DNA from: Diphasiastrum complanatum
Taxonomy: Eukaryota > Streptophyta > Lycopodiopsida > Lycopodiales > Lycopodiaceae
Reading direction: 5' to 3'
Assembly: GCA_029204225.1 (NCBI GenBank)
Contig: CM055094.1
Location: forward strand, 22,198,657 to 22,256,656
Length of the DNA stretch: 58,000 nucleotides
The position numbers and the translations under genes were made by a program. Shown here piece after piece: positions 21,661-32,285 of the stretch. Position 1 is the first letter of the stretch. Each line of letters starts with the position of its first letter. The notes under the pieces were generated by a model. The model had not been told where the DNA came from and did no database searches. It worked only from the letters and a program-made list of their open reading frames with translations.

Positions 21661-22887
21661 TGTATTGCCCAAAATTGCCTCATTGATGTTTGCCATTGCA
21701 AATTGCTTGAAACTTCACATGTAGGCTAAAAAGTCTATGTTAAAGCCAACCGTGATGTCAGAAATAAAAAATAATGACTTGCAATTTTTGGCTTACTAGG
21801 CCACCCGTCGCTCTTTCGCCAAATTGGAAGCCAAACTGGCGTCACCAACTCCCATCTACGTGCCCAATGGAATGGTGAAATCCCATCTGGCGCGTTCTGA
21901 ACACTTTCTCCGTGACAATCACTCTGTTCAGGGTGCCCTTCGTTTGGAGGCTATAGCCGGCCAAAATAGGCTTAAGGAGGTGAAAATAAGGGCACATTAA
22001 GTTTTATAACTGTTTCTTCAATGTGAAGAAACTTCACCCTTCAGAAACTTGGGACCCAACAATTACTTCAGTTTGAAAATTTTTAATTAGGTTGCAATGC
22101 ACTTTGCACTTCAGACCCTTTCAATGACATTTGAATTGGACCCACGCTGATCCGATGGTTTTGGGGTAATCAACGACTTATGTCCACTTCGATCTTAACC
22201 CTTCATGAACTTGGAGTTCAATCCTCCGGTCTAGATTGTATTTGTGCACTGAGAGAAGTTTTTCAAGACGCTAGGCACTTCAATGCACTAGCTCCACTCT
22301 CTTGCTGCCCATGCGCGATCTGCACCTCCTCCACCTCAAGCTTTCTTTCAAAAGCTATGGCTATGGCAACCTGGCAGATTTCAATCCACCTCTCTACACA
22401 GTCATTGGCCGCCCATGGCCTCTTCACAGGTTCTTAATTGGAATAGGACACCCACCATCATGCGTTTAAAGATCCAAAAGAGGTTCATAAACCGGAGAGA
22501 TTCACCATTGTTTAGCTCAAAACCCTAGCTGAGTGAAAAACAACTATTCTTTGGACTTTATCTGATCTTTTTGAAAATTTCTTTGCGCAGCTACCTATCC
22601 CTCTGAGGTCGCCCAACAACAAGCAATCTTTTGCACCAAAATGCTCTTCAAATGGTGCCCGATTGGATTCAAACCAATCGCAAACGCCAACCAACCCTCC
22701 GGAAGAATTTTGGGCTTCAATCTTTGCTTGCTTTCTAATTCAGCCGACAATTCCCTGTCTTTGAATCCTTTTTACAGTTTCAAGCCATTGCACGAATCTC
22801 CACAGACTCAATTTTGTGCTTCCTAGCCAACAAACCGTCGTGAACTTGCAGCTCTCTGTTCTTGTCCGGTGATTGTAGCCACCGAGG
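21661..22887 (-). other. Leader of family B element, copy 1
   Basis: This lies between the PBS (22888-22899) and the gag start on the minus strand. The plus-strand open frames here (for example 22180-22437) are shared by copy 2 but show no protein family. I read it as the untranslated leader. Confidence 0.6.
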
Positions 22888-22899
22888 GCTCTGATACCA
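22888..22899 (-). other. Primer-binding site, family B
   Basis: Minus strand TGGTATCAGAGC beside the LTR at 22900-23155; complementary to the 3' end of initiator Met tRNA. Confidence 0.9.
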
Positions 22900-23155
22900 A
22901 GTTAAGAAAACAGTTAAAAAACCAGACCGGATCAATCACCATAGCACAACGTCAAGTGCAATAAGACAAGACAACAAAATTGCTCTCCACAAACTGTATA
23001 TTCAAACTGATAAGCAAGTACAAAGATAAAGTTACTTGAAAGCACTCAAAGAGCTCGTAAAAGAAAGACAGCCCAATAATTCTAGAACTGAGCACACATG
23101 GTGCCGTCGAAATAAGAAAGCACTGTATAAGTCGATCATTGATATTTAACTCACA
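22900..23155 (-). mobile_element. 5' LTR of copia family B (minus)
   Basis: It matches the plus-strand LTR at 16371-16644 in reverse orientation across nearly all its length (for example GATTGATCCGGTC near the PBS end and GCACTTGACGTTGTGCT). About 17 bp near the LTR start are missing compared with that copy. Confidence 0.85.
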
Positions 23156-23397
23156 TTACTTGCTGCTACACTGACACACTTTTGATCCACAACTCTCTGT
23201 TGTATTCTTCCATTGCTAGTATTCCGATCTAGATTTTGATTCTAGGCGTCTATCTTGGAATCGATTCTTATTCCTACTCAGATACTGATTTTTGATCTTG
23301 TATCGAAACACATTTCTGATACACCACACTTTTTTGACATGGTATTAGAAAAAGTGGTTCAATAATCTGCATTGTTTTCGTGGAGGTTGTCAGTCTT
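23156..23397 (+). mobile_element. Old plus-strand copia LTR end and degraded PBS
   Basis: An LTR-like tail ends TTTTTTGACA and is followed by TGGTATTAGAAAAAG at 23340-23354, a mutated Met-tRNA PBS. About 60 bp of leader follow and are interrupted by element A. The leader resumes at 29562 and leads to a plus-strand gag, so both pieces belong to one older element. Confidence 0.6.
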
Positions 23398-23402
23398 GTT
23401 TC

Positions 23403-24085
23403 TGTAAAAACTATAGCAAATAAGGAACCTAAAACACTTGAAATGATGAGGGAAACAATAGATTATGATTTCATAAGATTAGCACAAGTTGAACCATCAA
23501 AATCCATCAAAAATCTATGCTTGAACCTCACTAAATGGCCCAAATCCTTGAAGAAGGCTTCACACGTGTGAAAGTACGGCCTCCCACAGTCTGAGTACTG
23601 TACACCAGACCTACATTCAATCCTATAATCATTAGTAATCACAAGTACTCAAACAATTATGAACATAGAGAGCAATTGCACCATTATGAGAGAAAAAACA
23701 TGAAATTGCTTGATTGATTTTGGTGAGATATCATCACCTATATATACATGATCCATCACGGTTTCGGGCAGGTATGAGTAGCCCTAAACCTATCCCTAAT
23801 GCTAATTTTGGTGGATCTTTCATCCCTACCAAGTTAGGGTTGGAATCTTGGAGATCCCTCAACAATGCAAAAATTACCAAAAATAGCTCCTATTTTTTCT
23901 CCCTTGTATCTAAGCATAATTTGGACTCATTCCAAAGGTTCTAACACTTAGGTCTACTTGAGAACATCCTTATGAATGGAATCCTATGCTATTTGGCACG
24001 TGTGACAAGCCACATCATGACCATCTAACTATTTACAAGTCATATGACCAAAACTAGTCAAGCTAGAATTGTGAATTTTTAACAC
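23403..24085 (-). repeat. 3' LTR of element A
   Basis: In minus orientation it starts TGTTAAAAATTC just after the purine tract GATAGTGAGGAGGAG (24086-24100). It contains the palindrome CACACGTGTG at 23561-23570. It aligns end to end with 28881-29561. Confidence 0.97.
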
Positions 24086-24098
24086 TCCTCCTCACTAT

Positions 24099-24626
24099 CT
24101 AGCTTGGTTCAATCATTGCTTTACTAATCACTCCAAGTGATGATCTGAACTTCATAAAAGGTGTCTTTTGAAGTGGTTTAGTAAGTAGATCAGCTACACA
24201 TTCATTGCTTGGAACATGCTCCAAAGCAATCTCCTTGGCTTGCACCATTTCTCTCACAAAGTGATGGCATATCTCAATGTGCTTAGATCTTGCATGGAAG
24301 ATTGGGTTAGATACAAGGTGTTGGGCTGATATATTGTCATTGTAGATGATTGGTGCCTCCTCTGAATCCATGATCTTTAGCTCCACCAATAATCTCTTGA
24401 TCCAAAGTACCTCCTTTGTAGTGGTTGTCAAAGCTTTGTACTCGGCCTCGGTTGAAGATAGAGATATAGTTTCTTGCTTTTTTGAAAGCCATGAAACCAC
24501 ACCTTCTCCTATGAAAGTTGAATAGGCGCTTGTTGATTTCCTATCCCTCTTGTCCCCTGCAAAATCTGAATCACTAAATGCATGAAGGTTAATCACATCT
24601 CCTCTATATAGAATCCCAAAATCCAA
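24099..24626 (-). pseudogene. Element A RNase H segment, split off by a frameshift
   Basis: It encodes the RNase H end of the polyprotein: S-D-S-D-F-A-G-D-K-R-D-R-K-S-T-S, W-L-S-K-K-Q-E-T-I-S-L-S-S-T-E-A-E-Y, N-D-N-I-S-A-Q, A-R-S-K-H-I-E and V-A-D-L-L-T-K-P-L. It is separated from the 1142-codon part only by one missing base near 24637, between I-L-R and S-G-T-L-D-F-G. The stop lies within the polypurine tract region, so RNase H runs up to the 3' LTR. The rest of this domain looks intact. Confidence 0.93.
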
Positions 24627-24637
24627 TGTACCCGAGA

Positions 24638-27600
24638 TTATCTTAGAATCCTCTTAGCCTTTTTCCAATGGATATTCAATGGCTTTTGCATGGATTGGCT
24701 CAACCTACATACACTAAAGCTAAGATCTGGTCTAGTTATAGTGATCCACATTAAGGAACCTATAAGTTGCCTAAACAAAGTGATGTCCATGAAGGATCTT
24801 TCATCATCTTCATTTGGCACTTTTACATCTTGCTCCATTGGTGTGTCAACACTTTTGCATACTTCCATCGTAAACTTCTTCAAAAGACTTTGAGCATAGT
24901 TTACTTGACTTATAAAGATAAAATCAGACCCTCTAAGTACTTCTATGCCTAAGATGAAGTGAAGACACCCTAGATCTACCATCTTGAACTCTAAGGATAG
25001 ATCTATCTTGATTTTTTCAATACCATCAACACTATTTCCACTAATGATGATGTCATCTACATAAATGAGTAAAAGTACAATACCAACATCATCAAACTTA
25101 ATGTAAAGAGTAGGATCATATTCACTTTGAACAAAAGAAAGTGAAATAAGATAGCAATGTAGTCTTGAATTCCAAGATCTCGAGGCTTGCTTCAAGCCAT
25201 AGATGCTTCTTTGGAGATGGCATACTTTGTTCTCCATTCCATGCTTGATGAACCCTTGTGGCTGCTCCATATAGATATCCTCTTCCAAAAAACCATTCAA
25301 GAAAGCATTAGAGACATCCATTTGACATAGAATCCATCCAAAATGTGATGCAAGTGCAATGATTAGTCTTATTGTGACCATCTTGGCCACAGGTGCAAAA
25401 GTTTCCTCATAGTCTATCCCTCTCTCTTGAGCATAACCTTTTGCAACTAATCTTGCTTTATGTTTGTTAACACTCCCATTTGCATTCAACTTAAGCTTGA
25501 AGACCCACTTGCATCCTATTACATTCCTTTGAGGTCTCTCAACAAGCAACCAAGTTTCATTCTCAATCAAGGCATCATACTCATCCAACATAGCTTTATA
25601 CCATTCTTTGGAGTTCAATGCATCTTCAACATTAGACGGTTCTTCAAAACTAGATAAAGCATAAGAAGTGGATGAGATACCCTCAACTTGCTGTCCTTTG
25701 CCTTGATATGTGAGCCTTGATGGCTCCACTTTTGCCCTTGAAGATCTCCTTGGTGTGATAGGTGGGTTTGGTGCTTGCTCCTCCATGAGCTCCTCCTCAA
25801 AACCAAGATCTTGCTCCTCGGCCATCTTCTTCTTGATTGTTGGAGCACTTGAGCCTTCTTCAAGCATATGCATATGATGTTCATCAAAGATGACATCCCT
25901 TGAAACAACAAATTTGTTCAAGGATGGGAGATAGACTTTGTAGCCCTTGCTTGAGCTTGCATATCCAAGCATGATCCCTCTTGTGGAAGATGGATCCTCC
26001 TTGGTTCTTGTTTCCAATGGCACATGCACATAACATATACACCCAAAAACTTTCAAGTGATTAAGATTGGGTTTCTTTCCATACAACATCTCATAAGGAG
26101 TTTTGCCTTCAATTGCTTTGCAAGACACCCTATTCATCAAGTAGTTTGCACATACAAGAGACTCACCCCAAAAGGATTTGGGCAAACAAGCATCTAATCT
26201 TAAAGCCTTAGAACATTCACATAATGTTCTATTCCTTCTTTCAGCAACTCCATTTTGTTGAGGAGTGTAAGGACAAGAAGTCTCTTTCTTGATCCCTTCC
26301 TCCTCACAAAAGGCCTTGAACTCATTGGAGATGAATTCTCCACCATTGTCACTTCTAAGAATCTTGATGCTATGATTATGATGCTTTTCCACAAACAACT
26401 TGAACTTTACAAAAGTATCAAATACTTGAGACTTGAAGGAAAGTAAGAACACCCAACAATATCTTGAGTAGTCATCAATGAAGGTTAAAAACATGGATGA
26501 ACCTCCATTAGATTTGGTGCTAGCAATGTGCACATCCGAGTGTATGAGTTCAAGAGGATGAGATGACTTTGTGATGGAGTTAGGAAACACCTTCTTATGT
26601 GCCTTGGATAAGGCACAAGCTTCACAAACCTTGTCTTCCTTCCCAATAGACCTTGGCAGGCCTAAAGCATACTCCTCCTTGATCATAGCCTCCATGGAAC
26701 CCGAGTTGACATGTCCAAGTCTTTTGTGCCATAAAGTAAAGGTAGATATCTTGCTCTTCTCGGCCAACATGACAACATTAGTATCCACAAATGCATCCAG
26801 CTTATAAAGTTTGCCAAGTCTAGTGCCCTTAGCCACTATCTTACCCTTCTTCTTGATGAAACATTCATTTGAAGCAAAGTCAACATTGAAACCATTGCCT
26901 ACCATTTGGCCAACACTTAGTAGATTCTTTGTTATTGTAGGAATGTACAGAACACCTTCTATGTTGATCTTTTTGGAAGATCCTAAGCAAAGGGGAATGC
27001 TACCAACTCCTTCAATCTTACAAGCTTCATCATTTGCTGTATAGATAGACTTTATAGGTCCATCATAAGATAAGAGAGAAGAGAAAAACTCCCTTTTACT
27101 AGTCATGTGTGAACTAGCACCCGAGTCAATCCACCAAGGATCTTCTCCTTTGAAGCTTGTTGAAGAAAATATGGACATCATGAGAGAGTCCTCATGTGAA
27201 CTCTCCTCCTCCTCCTCTTTTCTCATGTTGGCTTGGCTTTGATCTTGCTTCCTCTTGAAGCATTCCGAGGCATAATGCCCCATCTTGCTACAATAGTAGC
27301 ACTTCACCTTTGATTTGTCCTTCTTGACTTTGGTGGTTGATGGAGATGCCTTTGGGGGTCCTTCTTGATCCTCAAGCTTTGTAGACTTCTTGAATGTTGA
27401 TCCTTTGCCTTTGGACTTGCCTTTGCCTTTGGTGAAGAGAGCTTGGTCATCTCCACCTTGGATGGAAAGCCTATCCATCCTCTCTTGCATTTGGCTCCTT
27501 CTTGATTCCTCGGCCATGAGTGTGCCTTGGAGTTCTTCAAGTATAAGTAGCTTACCCATAATTGCATATCCCTGAACCAAATTGTCAAATTCAAAGCTTA

Positions 27601-28066
27601 GTCCATTCAATATGAGTTGAACAAGCTCTTTATCCGTAATAGGGTCACCTATAAAGGCTAGCTCTTTGTTCAATTCCTTTACTCTTAGGACAAAAGTATG
27701 TGCACTCTCTCCTTTCTTTTGATAGCTTCTATAGATTTGATTCTTCAAAGCTAACATTCTAGTTTGGTTCTTGGATTCATAGACCTTTTGCAAAGTCTCC
27801 CAAGCATCTTGAGCTGAAGTGCAATCTCCTACCTCTCTTAAGAGTTCATTTGCAACATTCATTTTTATGCAATGTAGTGCAACATTGCACCTCTTGATGT
27901 ATTTGGCTTTTTCTTGAGGATGAATAGGTTCACCCTCCTTACTATTTACAATTTCCATCAGATCTTGCATGATCATGATAGATTCCATTCTAACTTTCCA
28001 TATGGAATAGTTAGTTTTGTTGAGCCTTTCATTAGTATCCAAAAGATATGCATTTATAGATGCCAT
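24638..28066 (-). CDS. Element A gag-pol polyprotein (gag, PR, IN, RT)
   Basis: The frame has 1142 codons from ATG at 28064-28066. Domains in order: gag (~1-200), zinc knuckle C-Y-Y-C-S-K-M-G-H-Y-A-S-E-C (~255-268), protease W-I-D-S-G-A-S-S-H-M (~308-318), and the integrase zinc region L-W-H-K-R-L-G-H with C-E-A-C (~445-490). The integrase core has H-S-D (~520), R-S-D-N-G-G-E-F (~580) and the third acidic residue in V-A-E-R-R-N-R. Reverse transcriptase has C-K-W-V-F-K, Q-M-D-V-S-N-A-F-L-N-G and the catalytic Y-V-D-D (~1000). It stops at TAA after K-R-I-L-R because of a 1-base deletion, so RNase H is out of frame. Every other catalytic motif is present, so the element was recently active or can be mobilised in trans. 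Confidence 0.95.
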   Translation of the reverse strand: MASINAYLLDTNERLNKTNYSIWKVRMESIMIMQDLMEIVNSKEGEPIHPQEKAKYIKRCNVALHCIKMNVANELLREVGDCTSAQDAWETLQKVYESKNQTRMLALKNQIYRSYQKKGESAHTFVLRVKELNKELAFIGDPITDKELVQLILNGLSFEFDNLVQGYAIMGKLLILEELQGTLMAEESRRSQMQERMDRLSIQGGDDQALFTKGKGKSKGKGSTFKKSTKLEDQEGPPKASPSTTKVKKDKSKVKCYYCSKMGHYASECFKRKQDQSQANMRKEEEEESSHEDSLMMSIFSSTSFKGEDPWWIDSGASSHMTSKREFFSSLLSYDGPIKSIYTANDEACKIEGVGSIPLCLGSSKKINIEGVLYIPTITKNLLSVGQMVGNGFNVDFASNECFIKKKGKIVAKGTRLGKLYKLDAFVDTNVVMLAEKSKISTFTLWHKRLGHVNSGSMEAMIKEEYALGLPRSIGKEDKVCEACALSKAHKKVFPNSITKSSHPLELIHSDVHIASTKSNGGSSMFLTFIDDYSRYCWVFLLSFKSQVFDTFVKFKLFVEKHHNHSIKILRSDNGGEFISNEFKAFCEEEGIKKETSCPYTPQQNGVAERRNRTLCECSKALRLDACLPKSFWGESLVCANYLMNRVSCKAIEGKTPYEMLYGKKPNLNHLKVFGCICYVHVPLETRTKEDPSSTRGIMLGYASSSKGYKVYLPSLNKFVVSRDVIFDEHHMHMLEEGSSAPTIKKKMAEEQDLGFEEELMEEQAPNPPITPRRSSRAKVEPSRLTYQGKGQQVEGISSTSYALSSFEEPSNVEDALNSKEWYKAMLDEYDALIENETWLLVERPQRNVIGCKWVFKLKLNANGSVNKHKARLVAKGYAQERGIDYEETFAPVAKMVTIRLIIALASHFGWILCQMDVSNAFLNGFLEEDIYMEQPQGFIKHGMENKVCHLQRSIYGLKQASRSWNSRLHCYLISLSFVQSEYDPTLYIKFDDVGIVLLLIYVDDIIISGNSVDGIEKIKIDLSLEFKMVDLGCLHFILGIEVLRGSDFIFISQVNYAQSLLKKFTMEVCKSVDTPMEQDVKVPNEDDERSFMDITLFRQLIGSLMWITITRPDLSFSVCRLSQSMQKPLNIHWKKAKRILR

Positions 28067-28868
28067 CTAGTCTCCTAATCAAGGACTTGACACAAATGAA
28101 GGTTACTTCTATTGATTTGATTGAAGGTCTACCTTATCCCACTTCTTAGGGACCTGAAAAGATCAGTAATAGACTTCCTATAAAGATCTAAGAATGATCT
28201 CTAACAAAATCAAATCATAGAATACTAGAAACAATGCACTTGCTTGATTGAAGTAGACAATACTAGTAGAATTGCCCCTCTTTCTATAAAGAACATTAAA
28301 GCTTCCAAATGATCTGATCAAGAGTGAATTTCAGCAACCTAATATACTTCCAAAATCACTTGTAAAAGATCTAAATGGAACTTAATGAGGATGCAACACA
28401 ATCTACTATCCAATTATTACAAGCAAAAAATGATCAAAATTGACGAAAAATTGATCTAATTTGGTGCATAAGTCAAGCAATGGTTGGACTGAACCTAAAT
28501 CACTTTAGGAGGTGCCTACTACACCTTAGAACAGCCTTGAAGAGTCCCCAAAACTCTGATCTTCCCTCTCCTTGAATGCTAGAAAGCCTTCTCTATGAAA
28601 TCACCTCCAAAACTCGCCTAGAAATCAATGCTTGGAGCAAGCAAAACTTGCTATCTTGGTAATGTGAATTGAATTCAACTTTGCCTCTGGTTTTAGACAC
28701 CTAAACACCTGCAAATGAAGTCACACAACACCAATCTCCAATGTATTTGACTCACTTTGAGTCCTAGAATCAATACTAGATGCTAAGATCCAATCTACAC
28801 AAGATTTAGATCAAAAATTGTGATCAAATTGAATGCAAACCAAGGATTTAGCTCATTTCAGCCTTTAG
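28067..28868 (-). other. Leader of element A
   Basis: About 800 nt of AT-rich sequence between the PBS and the gag ATG, with no long open frame. It is the usual position for dimerisation and packaging signals; I identify none specifically. Confidence 0.75.
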
Positions 28869-28880
28869 GCTCTGATACCA
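28869..28880 (-). other. Primer-binding site of element A
   Basis: Minus strand TGGTATCAGAGC, directly abutting the LTR end (position 28881). Confidence 0.95.
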
Positions 28881-29561
28881 TGTAAAAATTACACAAATAA
28901 GGATCCTAAAACACTTGAAATGATGAGGGAAACAATAGATTATGATTTCATAAGATTAGCACAAGTTGAACCATCAAAATCCATCAAAAATCTATGCTTG
29001 AACCTCACTAAATGGCCCAAATCCTTGAAGAAGGCTTCACACGTGTGAAAGTACGGCCTCCCACAGTCTGAGTACTGTACACCAGACCTACATTCAATCC
29101 TATAATCATTAGTAATCACAAATACTCAAACAATTATGAACATAGAGAGCAATTGCACCATTATGAGAGAAAAATCATGAAATTGCTTGATTGATTTTGG
29201 TGAGATATCATCACCTATATATACATGATCCATCACGGTTTTGGGCAGGTATGAGTAGCCCTAAACCTATCCCTAATGCTAATTTTGGTGGATCTTTCAT
29301 CCCTACCAATTTAGGGTTGGAATCTTGGAGATCCCTCAACAATGCAAAAACTACCAAAAATAGCTCCTATTTTTTCTCCCTTGTATCTAAGCATAATTTG
29401 GACTCATTCCAAAGGTTCTAACACTTAGGTCTACTTGAGAACATCCTTATGAATGGAATCCTATGCTATTTGGCACGTGTGACAAGCCACATCATGACCA
29501 TCTAACTATTTACAAGTCATATGACCAAAACTAGTCAAGCTAGAATTGTGAATTTTTAACA
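28881..29561 (-). repeat. 5' LTR of element A
   Basis: It is the partner of 23403-24085. It contains CACACGTGTG at 29038-29047 and a TATATATAC box near 29217-29225. It is bordered by the target duplication GTTTC at 29562-29566. Confidence 0.97.
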
Positions 29562-30603
29562 GTTTCTACCAAGACATCGTTTTCTAAAGTGCGCAGCTAG
29601 CAGTATTTCGATACCGTTGTTTTACCAGCGATCTCACTCTTCACCAAAGTGGATTTGACTTCTAGTTCTTCTCTTATTGACAAAGAACTACCATCTCTAG
29701 AAGTTCAAGATGAAAGTCGTATTACTTTTCAAAGAATTGTGGGACACCGGTGATGGCACAGATGGAGATAGAGGGATGGCAAGGCATTTTTCATGATCAC
29801 TGTGAATATTAAAGACTCTCAAATTAGCCATATTTGAGCTGCTCAAACCGCTAAGGATGCTTGGGACATTCTAGCTTTCATCTATGATATCAGGGATGTT
29901 ACATCCAAATTACATCTAGTTTTTCACATTAAGAATGTTTGATATAGACAGTATTTCAACCCATCTCAACACATTCAAAAATCTCATGGAATAGATGACT
30001 GTAATCGGCTCAATCATTGAAGATTCTGATGTAGTAATGACTCTATTATCGAGTCTACCTGAAGCTCACGAAAATTGGGTCATGGTGATTTTGACCCAAT
30101 AGCACCTCACTCTAACTAGAGTAATTTTGATGCTACTTCAAGAGGAGATCAGACAAAATGGATCTTCATCTTTGGATCGAATCCTCAAACTCTATTCTCA
30201 AAGAAAAATCAGAAGTTTAGATCCAAGAGATCTACAAAGTCAGACTATCTTGACAGGAAGAGCAACATGCAGCCAGGATTAAATTCAGAGACTTCATCAT
30301 TCCAGCCAAGGCAGAAACTATTCTGCAAATATTGTAAGAGGACTGGTCATCTTATCAAGGACTGGAGAACATTGAAATACAACAATGAAAAAAAGAAGCA
30401 GTTCCAACAACAAGAAAATGCTGCAACTACCAGTCACTCAATCTAGCTTCAAGAGGAAGATGAGCAGCCTTTATGCCCAAAGTTGGAGAACTACAGGATA
30501 TTGATTCTTGGTACTTGGAATTGGGAGCAACACAACATATGACTCACCACCGTGACAAATTCCAAGACTAAAAATCATTCACCCATTTTAAAGTTGTGCA
30601 ACT
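29562..30603 (+). pseudogene. Old plus-strand copia gag
   Basis: This continues the leader interrupted by element A. Shifting frames give S-S-L-I-D-K-E, A-K-D-A-W-D-I-L, I-E-D-S-D-V-V-M-T-L-L-S-S-L-P-E and L-L-Q-E-E-I-R-Q. A degraded zinc knuckle C-K-Y-C-K-R-T-G-H-L-I-K-D-W has its last Cys changed to Trp. A degraded protease follows (L-G-A-T-Q-H-M-T-H near 30524-30550). Multiple stops make it non-functional. It is clearly older than element A. Confidence 0.75.
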
Positions 30604-31128
30604 ATGCATGCTACATTTGGAGAATTAATTTACAGGGGGATGGTCCCATCTGACCTAAAACAACTGAGGATATTATTTTTTAATGGTATGTATGAAGTGC
30701 CAAAGAGGTCCATGGGGCATGGAAAACTAGTACCTATCCCTGTCCTTGAGTTAAATTTCCAAGATTGCCCTTCTATAGACAAAATAACCCAAGAGTTCAC
30801 AAAACTGAAACTATGGCAGGAAATCCAATCATGCTTGAAATTCACACTTGGATCAAAACGTGTGTATACTTCCATGTTTGTACCAGTCATAGTCTTTGTG
30901 AGTCTATTCAAAGACTTTTCCTTCATCATAAACAAAGTAATGTGGACATGCAAATCGCCTGACACTCAAGTGCTTGATAACGTGTTTAATCTGTGTTGGG
31001 ATACCAAGCAAGAACAATATATGGGAGACCTTTTGGAATGCAGGATTTTGAAAGACACTCTGAAAATTCGATATCACATTTCTAGACAAACATGTGCCTT
31101 TAGTTTTGTTTATCATAGATGGAAGTAG
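30604..31128 (+). CDS. Unidentified 174-codon open frame
   Basis: An ATG-initiated frame directly follows the degraded protease of the old copia element. The product is rich in Phe, Leu, Lys and Val, with no integrase or RT motif and no motif I recognise. The opening words could be what remains of the protease-integrase linker, but the rest does not align by eye with copia pol. It could be unrelated DNA joined by a rearrangement. An open run of this length in AT-rich DNA is somewhat unexpected. Confidence 0.3.
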   Translation: MHATFGELIYRGMVPSDLKQLRILFFNGMYEVPKRSMGHGKLVPIPVLELNFQDCPSIDKITQEFTKLKLWQEIQSCLKFTLGSKRVYTSMFVPVIVFVSLFKDFSFIINKVMWTCKSPDTQVLDNVFNLCWDTKQEQYMGDLLECRILKDTLKIRYHISRQTCAFSFVYHRWK

Positions 31129-31209
31129 TTGCACGGTATGTGGAATCCTCTAGATGCAGTAGTAGATGCGTGTGACCAATTGAAATTTTCATTTGCATGC
31201 ATGAAGACG

Positions 31210-31526
31210 ATATACGAAACATACAGGCGGATGCAAAATGGAAATTACAAGATCTAAGACTTAGAATTTGCTTTGCACAGGAACACAGATCATGCTACAA
31301 AGTAACACAGACAGAAAATCACTCTCCTTAGCAAGCTCACATAGCAACTGTATTTCTCAAAATGAAATTACACTGTACATACAGTTGTTCACTCAGGCAA
31401 CCCATGCATGACCTAGGTTGCCGTTGGCGGGATGCGTGTCCCGTCGACTTGCCTCGTGGCGAGGCCAACTGATCCTTATCCACTGATAGGACCCACTTAC
31501 AGTCACACAATGATTCTAGCTTCTAA
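31210..31526 (-). mobile_element. 3' LTR of a minus-strand copia fragment
   Basis: On the minus strand the purine tract CTTTAAGGGAGAG is followed by TTAGAAGCTAGAATC. This lies just downstream of the RNase H tail at 31582-31896, the position of a 3' LTR. A GC-rich block near 31420-31470 contrasts with its surroundings. The lower boundary is approximate, and no second copy was found. Confidence 0.55.
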
Positions 31527-31581
31527 CTCTCTCCCTTAAAGTAGAGTCACTTTTTATACAGTCATATACATAGCTTTAAAG

Positions 31582-31896
31582 TCAACAAACTTTAAATACA
31601 GAAAGTTTTGATCTAAACTTACCAAACTTTTCTCCAGTAAGTGGCTTAGTGAAAATATCAACTAGTTGTTCTTCTGTGCTACAATGAACAACATGAATTT
31701 CACGACTTAGCAGCCTTTCACGTATGAAGTGATATTGAATCTCAATGTGTTTAGTTCTCGCATGGAACACTGGATTCTTTGCTAGCTGAATGCCACTCTG
31801 ACTGTCGCTATGTAAAGTTGTGGGATTTTTCTGCTTCATGCCAATCTCTTCCAAGATTTGTCTCAACCATATAGCTTCTTGTGCAGCACTACACAT
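31582..31896 (-). pseudogene. Copia RNase H C-terminal fragment
   Basis: The minus strand encodes S-A-A-Q-E-A-I-W-L-R-Q-I-L, D-S-Q-S-G-I-Q-L-A-K-N-P-V-F-H-A-R-T-K-H-I, Y-H-F-I-R-E-R-L and V-D-I-F-T-K-P-L. This is an intact-looking last ~100 residues of a copia polyprotein. It is cut at its N-terminal side near 31897, where it joins the leader of the LTR C element. Gag, protease, integrase and RT are all missing. Confidence 0.9.
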
Positions 31897-32273
31897 TGGC
31901 TACAAAATGGCTTAAATTTAAGTAAGACAGAGATATACAATTCTATAGAATTACAGTCACAAATTTCAGCCAAAAGTACAACCAAAAATGGAGAAAAAAA
32001 GACTAAAAAAACTATCACTAACTAAAATTAGAATGAAAACACAAAAATGGCCATAACTTGGTCATTATAGCCCAAATCAGAAAATCTCAATACCTCTAGA
32101 AAGCTAAAAGAATGATCTATTGATGTACAAGAAGAAACTACACACAAAATGAAGATTAGATGTCAGAAATTGAATCAAAACTTGCTTGGAATTTAAAAAA
32201 TCAAGAAAACTAGAACAAGAAACTCTACCAAACTTAACAGAATCCACCAAATCTAATGGGGAAAGGATCTGAT
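31897..32273 (-). other. Leader of LTR C element
   Basis: AT-rich sequence between the PBS at 32274 and the RNase H fragment, with no open frame of note. The gag-pol that should follow is deleted. Confidence 0.5.
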
Positions 32274-32285
32274 GCTCTGATACCA
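32274..32285 (-). other. Primer-binding site of LTR C element
   Basis: Minus strand TGGTATCAGAGC next to the LTR ending near 32286-32291. Confidence 0.9.

Larger units (their letters stand above)
19725..22947. repeat. 3.2 kb segmental duplication, copy 1
   Basis: This interval matches 49068-52293 almost base for base, with only scattered substitutions and small indels. On the left the match begins at AGGCACTTTAATTACG; on the right it ends inside the family B LTR near TAGCAC. It carries the inverted ISG12-upstream module, an 85-bp direct repeat pair, a decayed gag-protease, a leader and a PBS. Copy 1 keeps the family B LTR on the right but lacks the open segment found left of copy 2. Confidence 0.95.
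23403..29561 (-). mobile_element. Element A: complete Ty1/copia retrotransposon
   Basis: It spans 6159 bp with LTRs of 683 bp (23403-24085) and 681 bp (28881-29561) that differ by few bases, TG...CA ends, a PBS at 28869-28880 and a polypurine tract beside the 3' LTR. The 5-bp target duplication GTTTC is at 23398-23402 and 29562-29566. It inserted in the leader of an older plus-strand copia element. Confidence 0.97.

Noticed and set aside
22180-22437. 85-codon plus-strand frame conserved in both copies of the 3.2 kb duplication
   Set aside because: Conservation is fully explained by the recent duplication. The frame lies antisense in the leader and matches no family I know.
24690-27594. Numerous 60-110-codon frames opposite or shifted within element A
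   Set aside because: All overlap the 1142-codon gag-pol with its motif order; they are antisense or shifted shadows.
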